Assembly (NCBI GenBank): GCA_900549235.1
Contig: URNT01000002.1
Location: forward strand, 94,844 to 158,843
Direction of reading: 5' to 3'
Origin: an uncultured Clostridium sp.
Lineage (GTDB): Bacteria > Bacillota > Clostridia > Lachnospirales > Lachnospiraceae
Length of the DNA: 64,000 bases
In this document: positions 8,621 to 15,564 of the stretch, one piece after another
Numbering within the stretch: the first letter of the stretch is position 1
Layout of the letters: each line of letters starts with the position of its first letter
The notes under the pieces: model-generated
Database searches by the model: none
What the model saw: only the letters and a program-made list of their open reading frames with translations
Told to the model about the DNA's origin: nothing
Program-made: the position numbers and the translations under genes

Positions 8621-8857
8621 TCATTCCTTCCCTTCCCTACCATAAATCCCCTCATAATACGGGCAGTTTTCAAACATATCTTTGCAGAAGATATCACAGT
8701 AATCTTCTTTTTCTTTATGGCTCACAAATAAAAGCTGGTTTTTTACTTCAAACCCCAGCTTCTTCTCCATATTCTCACAGGTGATCGTTGCCATTTTCTT
8801 TTCATGCCTGGATTTTGTCACATAGTATGGACATTTTATTTGACTGTCATCTTGCAT
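8621..8857 (-). CDS. Small Cys-rich phage protein, function unknown
   Basis: This 78-residue protein starts MQDDSQIKCPYYV. An upstream in-frame extension lies inside the rep gene, but GAGGTGGGG precedes this ATG, so I chose the shorter form. Cysteines occur as CPYY near the N-terminus, in ITCEN, and as CDIFCKDMFENCPYY near the C-terminus, suggesting a metal-binding fold with an internal repeat. It overlaps the rep stop by 11 bases. Proteins of this shape recur next to replication genes in clostridial elements; I cannot assign a function. Confidence 0.65.
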   Translation of the reverse strand: MQDDSQIKCPYYVTKSRHEKKMATITCENMEKKLGFEVKNQLLFVSHKEKEDYCDIFCKDMFENCPYYEGIYGREGKE

Positions 8858-9791
8858 TTTTCCCCACCTCCGGCTTCTTGACATACTTTTTCGTACTCCT
8901 ACAAGCGGCCTTTTTAGGGCCGTTGCCATGCTTAATAAGCCGTGCATATATATAAAACAATGCCAGCTCCTTGTTATATTTAATTTCTACATCCAGAAAT
9001 GTATAACCCGGATATGCTTTTTCCATCTCCTCCTTCATTGTTTCATGGGACTGTACCATGTTATTCACTCGTCTTTTCCGAAACTTGCTGTAACTACGTG
9101 TAGGCTCAGGCGGCTTTTTCAAATTTTTGGATGCACACCATCTCTTAGTGCCGCGTGGGTTTTGGGTAATGTATGTAGCAAGACCAGTAATCAAGAAATT
9201 TTCATCCGGTTTAATCCGGCGTGTATTCTTCCGATCACATTTTTCCCACATTTCTTCCAGCTCATCCCGATCCATTCCTTCTCCCGTCAGCAGGATATGA
9301 AAATGAGGACGTACCTTCCCGTCAAATGCCAGAATGTAAATATATTTAATATTTCCTTTCCCGCTTTTTTTCCTGCGATAATTTATTTTTTTGATAAAAT
9401 TACGAATGTCCTTACGTGCCTCTTCCATGTTGGCCGGCATACAATCATCATTCCAGCCAAATGTGGCCCAAATATCTCCCTCCCCAAAGTTGATACAGGC
9501 AAGACGGATACAGTACCTGCGTGAGTTCCTGTCATTTAAGTTCTTCTGTGATGGTTTACTCTCCCGTTTCTTTATGGTCACAGGCATATCAGACTTATTT
9601 GCAAATGATGGGTAAATCTGAGATTCCAGCAGTTCATCTCCACTGATCAGGTTCTTTGCTCTGTTCGTGGTAGTCCGGTAGATGCAGCTCACCCTCTGCT
9701 CCTTAATCAGTTTTTCAATCTCCCACTCCTCAAGCTTTTCAACCTGTTCTCCAAATGCCTGCTCATAATCATAATCGTCATAATGTCTCAT
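8847..9791 (-). CDS. HUH-type rolling-circle replication initiator (Rep)
   Basis: This 314-residue protein carries RPHFHILLTG, the His-hydrophobic-His metal site of HUH endonucleases, at roughly residues 163-172. A downstream helix holds the candidate nucleophile tyrosine in ITGLATYITQNP. Proteins of this family nick one strand at an origin and start rolling-circle replication. The N-terminal 90 residues are charged and have no recognised domain, and no helicase domain is attached. It is the only replication protein visible in the element. It lies downstream of the tyrosine recombinase and upstream of the terminase genes in the same leftward operon. Confidence 0.78.
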   Translation of the reverse strand: MRHYDDYDYEQAFGEQVEKLEEWEIEKLIKEQRVSCIYRTTTNRAKNLISGDELLESQIYPSFANKSDMPVTIKKRESKPSQKNLNDRNSRRYCIRLACINFGEGDIWATFGWNDDCMPANMEEARKDIRNFIKKINYRRKKSGKGNIKYIYILAFDGKVRPHFHILLTGEGMDRDELEEMWEKCDRKNTRRIKPDENFLITGLATYITQNPRGTKRWCASKNLKKPPEPTRSYSKFRKRRVNNMVQSHETMKEEMEKAYPGYTFLDVEIKYNKELALFYIYARLIKHGNGPKKAACRSTKKYVKKPEVGKNAR

Positions 9792-9888
9792 GATGTATCC
9801 CTCATCAGTATCTAATATTTTTTAGCCTCTGCCACTTGTTAATACCCATTACAAGGACGGTAAAGCAAATCTTTCTATTGGTTTTTTT

Positions 9889-9914
9889 TACGGGATCCCC
9901 TTAAGGATCCCGTA
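9889..9914. repeat. Short inverted repeat between recombinase and rep
   Basis: ACGGGATCC and GGATCCCGT form a perfect stem of at least nine base pairs around a six-base loop, directly after the recombinase stop. The run of eight T residues lies before the stem on the plus strand, so in neither direction is this a normal intrinsic terminator. Because HUH initiators nick near hairpins, it is a candidate origin element, without direct proof. Confidence 0.45.
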
Positions 9915-9917
9915 TAT

Positions 9918-10973
9918 TCAAGCTGTCCTTTTTCGTACCATTCGTAAGGTATCAGGCGTAGATTGGGCATAATACTGGCTTGTAACCCTGGAATCCGCAT
10001 GGCCCATAACCTCCTGGATCGTGCCTATATCCACTCCCTTATTCTTCAGTTCCATGCCCAGGGTCTTACGCATCTTGTGCGGATAGCACCGATTTGTTAT
10101 GCCTGCCCTCACAGCTACCGATTTCATGATCAAACGTACCGAGCTGGTACTAATTGGATGATACGGCCTGCGTTCTGACACGAACATATATTTGTTTTCA
10201 TCTTCTCTCGCATCCAAATATTTCCTATAGTAATATAATGCATCCGGGTCCAGATAGATTGTCCGGTAACGATTCCCTTTTTCTCCCAAAATCAGTATGT
10301 CTCCGGTTTCCCAGTCGATCTGATCCAGCGTGATTCCTGTAATTTCCCCTACCCGCGCTCCGGTACTTCGCAATACTTCGATCAGGGCCCGTTCCCGCAA
10401 AGTCTGGCATCCATCCTTCAGTCTGGCTATTTCCTCCGGCGAGAAGAAATCAATCGGCTTCTTCTGTACCTTAAGAGGTTCAATAGATTCTACCGGATTT
10501 ACCGCTATAAGTTTTTCCTTCCGCATCCACGTAAAAAATGCAGACAGAAACCGCCTCTCATTATTAATCGTCTGTGGCAGGTTCTTTTTTCCTGTCTCTC
10601 TTACGTTCCTGTTCTCATACCAGTCCAGATAGTGAAAGAGATCCATATCGTCCATCCGGGTAAGTGGCTTATAGATTAAGGTAATCAGGCGTTTTACAGC
10701 GCTCAGATAGCCGTATTTCGTTCCCTGGCTTAACTTTTTCTTCTTATATAAGAAGAGCTTGATTATGTACTCGTTCTGCTGATCAATGCTGTCCTTCATT
10801 TCCATCGGCAATGTATTCATTTTTTCCATAGTAACATTGAGCAGTTGATCCGCCAGTACCTTTTCCAGCACTTCCAGCATATCTGCATCCATGTATGCAC
10901 TCATTGCTACAAGAGTATCGTTAATAACGCCGCTTTTTATATTATCGCCGGTTCCAGCTTCATTATTTGTCAT
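9918..10973 (-). CDS. Tyrosine recombinase / integrase
   Basis: This 351-residue recombinase has an N-terminal SAM-like core-binding domain (about residues 55-165) and a C-terminal catalytic domain. The catalytic set is complete: Arg in STGARVGEI, His299 and Arg302 in PHKMRKTL, His325 in MGHADS and the Tyr pair 334-335 in RVTSQYYAQ. It resembles XerC/D-like and phage integrases. It is not at an element end but next to rep, so it may resolve multimers, act on a tail-gene or nested-element site, or be a relic of an earlier integration route. Element insertion seems to be handled by the serine integrase at 19,769. Confidence 0.85.
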   Translation of the reverse strand: MTNNEAGTGDNIKSGVINDTLVAMSAYMDADMLEVLEKVLADQLLNVTMEKMNTLPMEMKDSIDQQNEYIIKLFLYKKKKLSQGTKYGYLSAVKRLITLIYKPLTRMDDMDLFHYLDWYENRNVRETGKKNLPQTINNERRFLSAFFTWMRKEKLIAVNPVESIEPLKVQKKPIDFFSPEEIARLKDGCQTLRERALIEVLRSTGARVGEITGITLDQIDWETGDILILGEKGNRYRTIYLDPDALYYYRKYLDAREDENKYMFVSERRPYHPISTSSVRLIMKSVAVRAGITNRCYPHKMRKTLGMELKNKGVDIGTIQEVMGHADSRVTSQYYAQSTPDTLRMVRKRTA

Positions 10974-10990
10974 AACATATCCCCCTTCTC

Positions 10991-11019
10991 TTGCTTAAGA
11001 AAGATATATCTGCTATACT
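10991..11019 (+). promoter_or_regulatory. Rightward promoter within an inverted repeat (antisense RNA candidate)
   Basis: TTGCTT, 17 bases and TATACT form a sigma70-type promoter on the plus strand, opposite the recombinase-rep transcript. It lies inside an inverted repeat, TGCTTAAGA (10992-11000) and TCTTAAGCA (11022-11030), which could be an operator. No plus-strand gene follows; a terminator follows within about 50 bases. Confidence 0.5.
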
Positions 11020-11025
11020 TATCTT

Positions 11026-11078
11026 AAGCAGTACGGCGGATCACAGTACCTTGGGCGGTTGGTGATCTGCCTCTTTTT
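11026..11078 (+). ncRNA. Candidate ~53-nt countertranscript RNA opposite the recombinase/rep leader
   Basis: Between the promoter at 10991-11019 and a strong stem GGCGGATCAC / GTGATCTGCC (11035-11044 with 11062-11071, one G-U pair) followed by TCTTTTT there is room for a small stable RNA only. It would be complementary to the leader of the leftward mRNA that encodes the recombinase and Rep. Plasmids control copy number with RNAs of this layout. The RNA is predicted from promoter and terminator geometry alone. Confidence 0.45.
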
Positions 11079-11183
11079 ATGATTCGGTTACTTGATTTTA
11101 ACTGTATGTGCATTGGAATCAGTCTCCTTTCCTTTTTGTTTTTACAATTCTTTAATCTTCCGTCACATAGTCAATCGCCTGTC

Positions 11184-11507
11184 CTATCCCTGCCTTTGAA
11201 GATACTGCCTTAATAACTGCCATACTTGCTTCAGCTCCTCCCCTTGTTCCCGCACCTCGGCTTCACTTGGCGGCACTCCGCCCTCATTGCACCGCTTTGC
11301 TATCTGGTTGAGGTTGTTCCCGATCCGCTTCAGCTCCGGGATAAGTTCCTTGATTCCGTCCGTATTGACGATTTTTTTATCCAGCACGCAGGAAAGAATA
11401 TATTCCTGCTGGTTCCTCCCGCTCTCCTGCATCCTCTCCTGCAACTTCTGGTATTCTTCCTCGTTTACCCGGAAGGATAATTGCTTTGGTCTACTCTTGT
11501 TTGCCAT
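11184..11507 (-). CDS. MobC-like mobilization protein (RHH)
   Basis: This 107-residue protein has an N-terminal ribbon-helix-helix type segment (PKQLSFRVNEEEYQKLQERM) and the MobC signature LKRIGNNLNQIAKRCNEGG near residues 60-85, followed by a coiled coil. MobC proteins assist relaxases at the origin of transfer of mobilizable plasmids. No relaxase of the MobA type is visible here; the HUH Rep at 8,847 is the only nickase. Its ATG overlaps the stop of the preceding small frame (TAATG). Confidence 0.75.
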   Translation of the reverse strand: MANKSRPKQLSFRVNEEEYQKLQERMQESGRNQQEYILSCVLDKKIVNTDGIKELIPELKRIGNNLNQIAKRCNEGGVPPSEAEVREQGEELKQVWQLLRQYLQRQG

Positions 11508-11689
11508 TACTCGATTCTTTCTCCTGTCTCATTATCATACTTTACTCGATTCGGATGCAGCCGATGTAGTTCTCTTTCCAACAATTCTCGTACATAGTCA
11601 TTCCCGGTCAGTTCCTCCTTTCCTTTATCCTCTTTCACTGCAAACAATCTTTCGGTATCTTCATCTCTTAAATAAAATGTCAGTTTTAT
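11507..11689 (-). CDS. Small conserved-looking frame without an ATG, coupled to mobC-like gene
   Basis: The minus-strand frame encodes about 60 residues including TFYLRDEDTERLF and YVRELLERELHRLHPNRV, and its stop overlaps the MobC ATG as TAATG. The amino-acid pattern and coupling argue it is real. Yet after the in-frame stop at 11699-11701 there is no ATG: the first plausible starts are ATA (11689), or internal TTG and GTG at codons 15 and 18. Two ATGs just upstream are in other frames. Either initiation is non-canonical, translation shifts frame from the RHH gene, or a small deletion has broken the start. Confidence 0.5.
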   Translation of the reverse strand: MKLTFYLRDEDTERLFAVKEDKGKEELTGNDYVRELLERELHRLHPNRVKYDNETGERIE

Positions 11690-11708
11690 TGTGTAGCATT
11701 ATGTAACA

Positions 11709-11891
11709 TTATGCTACTCTATCCTCTGCCGCCTCTGCCTTCAGGAAGGCATCTATGGCCTTCCTGACTACCCAAGCAATTGTCCGGTCATTCCTTTGAC
11801 AATATTCCACTACCTGGCATAGCTGCGCCGGATCCATGCTTACACTCTGCCGGACTGCTTTGTCCTCAATTCTCTTTTTCGGTCTTGCCAT
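11709..11891 (-). CDS. Ribbon-helix-helix (CopG-like) DNA-binding protein
   Basis: This 60-residue protein has the RHH layout: a beta-strand around RQSVSMDPAQ, then helix QVVEYCQRND, turn and second helix AWVVRKAIDAFLKAEA. Such proteins are dimeric repressors of plasmid replication or transfer genes. GAAAGGAAGG precedes its ATG. It lies upstream of the small frame and the MobC-like gene, so regulation of that module is a fair inference. Confidence 0.7.
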   Translation of the reverse strand: MARPKKRIEDKAVRQSVSMDPAQLCQVVEYCQRNDRTIAWVVRKAIDAFLKAEAAEDRVA

Positions 11892-11933
11892 ATGCTACCT
11901 TCCTTTCGTAAAGTTAATAATTTTTATTTAATG

Positions 11934-12218
11934 TCAGTTTAATTCTTCAATCTTCGTCCCGTCATATGGTTCCTTATATCCTGTCACTACCTCAAAAAAT
12001 GTATATCCGCTTTCTGCATCTTCCCAAAATTTGCAATAATCGTTCCACTTGACCTTTTGCCGTTCTGGAGGATTATTTCTTACTCTTCCGTTAATACCAA
12101 AACGCAAATGCTGTTTGCATGTGCAATAGCCTACCGTTTTCTTGGTTCTTACGTCTTCTTCCTCTGTGTAAAATCCGCATTCATAGCACTTCGGACTATT
12201 CCCTTTTATGTGTTTCAT
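11934..12218 (-). CDS. Small Cys-rich phage protein, unknown function
   Basis: This 94-residue protein carries CYECGFYTEEEDV, YCTCKQHLRFG and a later YCKFWEDA, so four to five cysteines are spaced as in small zinc-binding proteins of phages. Its start follows AGGTG. It belongs to the run of small genes in the leftward early operon. No family name is offered. Confidence 0.6.
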   Translation of the reverse strand: MKHIKGNSPKCYECGFYTEEEDVRTKKTVGYCTCKQHLRFGINGRVRNNPPERQKVKWNDYCKFWEDAESGYTFFEVVTGYKEPYDGTKIEELN

Positions 12219-12246
12219 TTCATCACCTAAACCTTAATCTTCCTCA

Positions 12247-12369
12247 TCAATTCCACATTTTACAAGTTATTTGGACATCGTCTACGCACCATCCCACATA
12301 ATCTTCTTCAAGCCACATTATAGTGCCTATTGTATCCGATTCATCATGCTTGACAGAGAGTTTTCGGGT
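12247..12369 (-). CDS. Possible small frame, start unresolved
   Basis: An open minus-strand frame reads RKLSVKHDESDTIGTIMWLE and continues to KMWN before its stop, a composition unlike random sequence. Only the last 23 codons follow an ATG (12316-12318), with no ribosome site in front. It may be a decayed gene, a gene with a non-ATG start, or chance. It occupies the otherwise empty gap between the two neighbouring small genes. Confidence 0.3.
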   Translation of the reverse strand, partial: TRKLSVKHDESDTIGTIMWLEEDYVGWCVDDVQITCKMWN

Positions 12370-12398
12370 CTATAACTACCTTAAATTGCTACATTTAA

Positions 12399-12761
12399 TC
12401 AGCTATCCAGACCTCGCATGTACTCCATTGCTATACTAAGCCCCTGTACCTTACTGGAAAGCCTTTTTTTCTCCTGTAAAGGTGTGTCTTCTGCATTTAT
12501 TTTTATCAGCAGTGCCTGTTCAGCCTTTGCCAGTCGTTCCTTTAATTCCTGCCATTTTTCTTCATACTGCACGAGGCAGTATTTTACTTTAAGGATTTCT
12601 TGTGCTTTAAGAATTTCTTGTGCTTTAAGGCTATATATTTCTTGTGGAGTGACATCAGTGTCCTCATACGCCGCTAACCTTTCAATCAGCTCATCCTTTC
12701 TGCTCGACGATAAGTATCCAGTCTTAATTCCGTTATTGCGAGGGCGTGTTAGTCGTTCCAT
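12399..12761 (-). CDS. Phage MERLT-type small protein with coiled coil
   Basis: The protein starts MERLTRPRNNG, contains ERLAAYEDTDVTPQEI and ends in a coiled coil. This MERLT...AAYEDTG(L)TPEE layout is a very common phage family of unknown function. I chose the ATG at 12761 because AGGAGG lies nine bases upstream; a longer form would run into the methyltransferase gene. A duplication encodes KAQEILKAQEIL around residues 50-61. About 120 residues in total. Confidence 0.65.
   Translation of the reverse strand: MERLTRPRNNGIKTGYLSSSRKDELIERLAAYEDTDVTPQEIYSLKAQEILKAQEILKVKYCLVQYEEKWQELKERLAKAEQALLIKINAEDTPLQEKKRLSSKVQGLSIAMEYMRGLDS
12594..12634. repeat. Short tandem duplication in the MERLT gene
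   Basis: ATTTCTTGTGCTTTAAG occurs twice in direct succession and a partial third copy (ATTTCTTGTG) follows. It keeps the reading frame and adds KAQEIL units to the encoded helix. Confidence 0.7.
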
Positions 12762-12802
12762 TATTTTCCTCCTATCTCCTATCTGTAATTCCTTTAAAAA
12801 TT

Positions 12803-13426
12803 TTAATTTACGCTCTGTCCAGCCCATTGCTCTGCCATTGCATGAGCTATCCCAGGAAACGTCTTTGCTCTATTTTTAGCATCCTCTCCGCGTTTTGCTG
12901 CCCCGTATTTGCTCCTGTCTTTTCTGCCAGTTCCGGCCGGCACATATGGTCCCATCGGAGTAACAATATCTGTTGGCACTAATGGCGGAAGCCCCCGCAA
13001 CCACAACCTCGTTTTCTTTGTGTAGGGATGTCCGAACTGCCAAGGTTGAATTTCCTGGCTATGTGGGGGCATATGGAATACTGTACTTGACACTGGATTT
13101 TCCACAGCTATCTTCGGGCAGTCAGCATTCAAGAAGTGTAAAAAAAACTCTTTTGCCGCCAGCCCTTTTTTGTATCGTTCCTGATCAAGCTGCCCCTTTC
13201 TGGGATATAAGCGGCAAGCCCCTGCATTGCTTAAATATGTACACGGCGGAAAAGCAATAATCATATCCCACTGCATTTTCAGCAACTCCAAGGCATCCAC
13301 CTGTAAATGCCACTCTGGATGCCCGCCAGAACAGGGTTCTATATCACAACTGTAAGCTTCATGCCCTAACCTTCGTAACTCATTCGTTACCACCTGAGAT
13401 TCCTCACACGCTACTAAAATTTTCAT
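12803..13426 (-). CDS. Phage DNA (cytosine-5) methyltransferase-like protein
   Basis: This 207-residue protein resembles the short m5C methyltransferases of clostridial phages. MKILVACEESQVV is the SAM-binding first strand, FPPCTYLSNAG holds the PPC catalytic cysteine motif, AVENPVSS matches motif VI (ENV), and TFPGIAHAMAEQW matches the last conserved motif. It lacks a recognisable target-recognition domain, being much shorter than a typical m5C enzyme. It may protect phage DNA from host restriction. It lies within the early operon. Confidence 0.75.
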   Translation of the reverse strand: MKILVACEESQVVTNELRRLGHEAYSCDIEPCSGGHPEWHLQVDALELLKMQWDMIIAFPPCTYLSNAGACRLYPRKGQLDQERYKKGLAAKEFFLHFLNADCPKIAVENPVSSTVFHMPPHSQEIQPWQFGHPYTKKTRLWLRGLPPLVPTDIVTPMGPYVPAGTGRKDRSKYGAAKRGEDAKNRAKTFPGIAHAMAEQWAGQSVN

Positions 13427-13487
13427 TTTTTCTTTCAGAGCCCGGTATACCCTTACCCCTGCAGGAGGCTAGCTCCTTTCTTAAGTC

Positions 13488-13817
13488 TTAATTTTCTTCT
13501 ATATGCTCCTCTTGAAGCACCTCCAGAACCTCCACCTGTTCCAAAGCAAGACAAAATGAGCCCTGCGCTTCCCATTCTTTCTCTTTCCACGCCTTCATAA
13601 ATTCCTCCGGTGCATCATACAGGCAAAGACCAGCCTCCGTTTCTGTCTGATACATCGTCCGCATGACAGCCTCCTCTGTTGTTTCTCCTAACCAACCATA
13701 GAGATGATAATATTCATAGTTGTCATAGTCCCACTGAGAGAAATAGAGCACATGACCATCAATCGGATATCCCGTATTCTTTACAGTTCCCTTGATAATT
13801 CTGGGTCTATATTCCAT
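13488..13817 (-). CDS. Hypothetical phage protein
   Basis: This 109-residue protein starts with ATG after AGGAGG. It is acidic and rich in Tyr and Trp (FSQWDYDNYEYYHLYGWLGE), and ends in a Glu-rich tail. I do not recognise a family. Its stop sits in the AATTAAG junction that recurs between small genes of this operon. Confidence 0.55.
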   Translation of the reverse strand: MEYRPRIIKGTVKNTGYPIDGHVLYFSQWDYDNYEYYHLYGWLGETTEEAVMRTMYQTETEAGLCLYDAPEEFMKAWKEKEWEAQGSFCLALEQVEVLEVLQEEHIEEN

Positions 13818-13832
13818 TTAGTCCTCCTAACC

Positions 13833-14066
13833 TTAATTTCCCACTCTCTTTTTGGGACACCACGCTGGCGACGTTTTAAGTGGCACCTCACCTGGCTTTC
13901 CGAAATTTAAGAATCCCTCTGCCTTTCTTATATTGTGCTCTTTAAAATATCTTCCGATGTATTCTTGATCTGGATGTTCACAACTAAATTCGCTTCTTTT
14001 ATTTCTCCAGCTTATAAATTCTTTACAATGTTCACATTCCGAACATCTGATTGCCTCTTTACTCAT
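13833..14066 (-). CDS. Small zinc-ribbon-like phage protein
   Basis: This 77-residue protein has CSECEHCKEF near the start, a second FSCEHPDQEY and a late WCPKKR, giving a plausible four-cysteine metal site. ATG follows AGGAGG. Short proteins with this CxxCxxC...CxHP pattern are frequent in Firmicutes phage early operons. Function unknown. Confidence 0.6.
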   Translation of the reverse strand: MSKEAIRCSECEHCKEFISWRNKRSEFSCEHPDQEYIGRYFKEHNIRKAEGFLNFGKPGEVPLKTSPAWCPKKRVGN

Positions 14067-14141
14067 CTTTCATACCTCCTAATTTATTGATAGATATACG
14101 GATAATAAAATTACAGCAAATGCATATAAATACTTCTTTTT

Positions 14142-14339
14142 TTATTCCTCACTTTGCTCTGATATTGGTTGCTGAAGCCAGTCTGAAATCAGTTCTATCC
14201 CAATTCCATGACAAAACTGCTGAGTGATAAATTTCGCCAATTCATCATTACTCATGCTGCGAATTTTATCTGCATTTGTTGGTTTATAATCTTTTTTTTC
14301 TTTTGGTGGATTGAAAACACTTATTATATCTAATCCCAT
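14142..14339 (-). CDS. Small phage protein, paralogue of the next gene
   Basis: This 65-residue protein contains ADKIRSMSNDELAKFI and ends ISDWLQQPI. The neighbour at 14,367 has IDRIKSMSEEELTELF and IRDWLNEE, so the two are related copies of one small fold. ATG follows AAAGGAGG. Function unknown. Confidence 0.6.
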   Translation of the reverse strand: MGLDIISVFNPPKEKKDYKPTNADKIRSMSNDELAKFITQQFCHGIGIELISDWLQQPISEQSEE

Positions 14340-14366
14340 TTTATAAATATTCCTCCTTTGGAAACC

Positions 14367-14543
14367 TTAATTTTCTTCATTCAGCCAGTCACGTATAAAA
14401 TCCCGGCCAGCATCATGCGTACACGTTCCAAGGCAGCCATTCCCAAAATCAGGACATCTTTCCGCACAATCGAATGGAATTTCATGAAATAATTCCGTCA
14501 GTTCTTCTTCGCTCATGCTTTTAATGCGATCTATGTTTTTCAT
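14367..14543 (-). CDS. Small phage protein with Cys cluster, paralogue of the previous gene
   Basis: This 58-residue protein starts MKNIDRIKSMSEEEL; I chose this ATG over an upstream TTG because GGAGGA lies just before it. Cysteines appear as CAERCPDFGNGCLGTC, absent from the copy at 14,142. This RIKSMSxEEL...C..C motif is common in small phage proteins of Lachnospiraceae. Function unknown. Confidence 0.6.
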   Translation of the reverse strand: MKNIDRIKSMSEEELTELFHEIPFDCAERCPDFGNGCLGTCTHDAGRDFIRDWLNEEN

Positions 14544-14614
14544 CTTCTCCTCCAAAGGCTAATTTTCCATGTTATGCAACACGAAATCCTCTTGCCAGAA
14601 TGCTATAGGAATGA

Positions 14615-14645
14615 TCTATGGAGCCACGAAAATGGCTCCATCTTT
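14615..14645 (+). terminator. Terminator-like hairpin, plus-strand orientation
   Basis: TGGAGCCA and TGGCTCCA form a stem around CGAAAA and are followed by TCTTTTTG on the plus strand. All genes nearby run leftward, so this would end a plus-strand transcript. It lies just beyond the endolysin stop. Confidence 0.5.
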
Positions 14646-14650
14646 TTGTG

Positions 14651-15454
14651 TTACTCCGCCAGACCCGGCCACTTCAGCGCCCCGTTCTGATCCGGCGTAA
14701 GCGTCACCGGCTCTGTAATCATCCGGCCCTGGTCATCCATGATGTACCATTTGCCGTCAATAGTCTGCTGGCCCGTTACCATAGCCCCATCAGATCCCAG
14801 ATAGTACCAGTGACCCTTGTATTGATACCAGACGTTGTGGACCATCATACCGGCGCCGTCGAACCAGTACCATTTGCCCTCATGCCAGTACCAGTCATTG
14901 CCGACCGGCTGGCCATTACCTAAATAAAAGCGCCAGCCGCCATCCTCCTGCTGCCAGCCGGCTTTTTGCTCTGGCTCTAACAGTGCCGCCTTAAAATCTG
15001 TCCACAACTGCGGCTGATCCATCATCTTACGAGGGCAATACTTGCGCTTGGCATCATAGTGCCGGATCACATGATCAGCCCCGATACCTGTCTCTGCCAT
15101 GATCTGGCGTACAAGCTCAATGCAGTTAACGCGGGCGGTATCATAATTGGAGTCTGGATTGACGCAGATCTCAATATTGATACTGTTTGTATTGGTAACC
15201 CCGGCTACCAGCGGCGTATCGTACTGATTACCTACCGCGTAAGCACCGTCTCTGTAATCCAGCGTCTGCACCGCCACTGTATCATCTACATACCAGTGCA
15301 CAGATGTGGACAGGTTGCCATTGCTGTGGGCCTGAGCGTGCTTAAGTGCTCCGGCGCCCATCTTGTAATTATCTGTTTCATGAATCACGATCCATTCAGG
15401 TCGGTTCTTTCCTGCATAACAGTTAATCTGCTTGATTTCTTTTCTTATTTCCAT
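14651..15454 (-). CDS. Endolysin: N-acetylmuramoyl-L-alanine amidase with choline-binding-type repeats
   Basis: This 267-residue protein cuts the amide bond between muramic acid and the stem peptide to release phage. The Amidase_2 domain spans about residues 1-165 with zinc ligands His25 (IVIHETD) and the His and Cys of IRHYDAKRKYCP. The rest holds four or so aromatic repeats (GWRFYLGNGQ, YWFDGAGMM, HWYYLGSDGAM, KWYIMDDQGRM) of the choline-binding/cell-wall-binding type. No signal peptide is present, so a holin would be needed; none is recognised in the window. Unusually, it sits in the middle of the small early genes rather than after the tail genes. Confidence 0.85.
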   Translation of the reverse strand: MEIRKEIKQINCYAGKNRPEWIVIHETDNYKMGAGALKHAQAHSNGNLSTSVHWYVDDTVAVQTLDYRDGAYAVGNQYDTPLVAGVTNTNSINIEICVNPDSNYDTARVNCIELVRQIMAETGIGADHVIRHYDAKRKYCPRKMMDQPQLWTDFKAALLEPEQKAGWQQEDGGWRFYLGNGQPVGNDWYWHEGKWYWFDGAGMMVHNVWYQYKGHWYYLGSDGAMVTGQQTIDGKWYIMDDQGRMITEPVTLTPDQNGALKWPGLAE

Positions 15455-15564
15455 AACGTATCCTCCATCACTCCTCTACCAGCTTCCGTATTTCTATATT
15501 TGCAGTAATTGTCGCAGATATCATTGCAAAACTCTTCCAAAATATCGGTCACGCTCTTATTCAT
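15445..15564 (-). CDS. 39-residue phage protein
   Basis: MNKSVTDILEEFCNDICDNY begins this short acidic protein, which ends VMEDTLWK. AAGGAGG lies seven bases before the ATG. The start overlaps the previous stop and the end overlaps the endolysin start, so it is tightly packed and probably translated. Two close cysteine pairs could bind metal. Function unknown. Confidence 0.55.
   Translation of the reverse strand: MNKSVTDILEEFCNDICDNYCKYRNTEAGRGVMEDTLWK

Noticed and set aside
8928..9524. 198-residue plus-strand frame opposite rep
   Set aside because: It is a mirror frame of the HUH Rep gene, Cys/His/Phe-rich without domains or a ribosome site.
9889..9914. Intrinsic terminator after the tyrosine recombinase
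   Set aside because: The T-run is on the wrong side of the stem for either direction; kept only as an inverted repeat.
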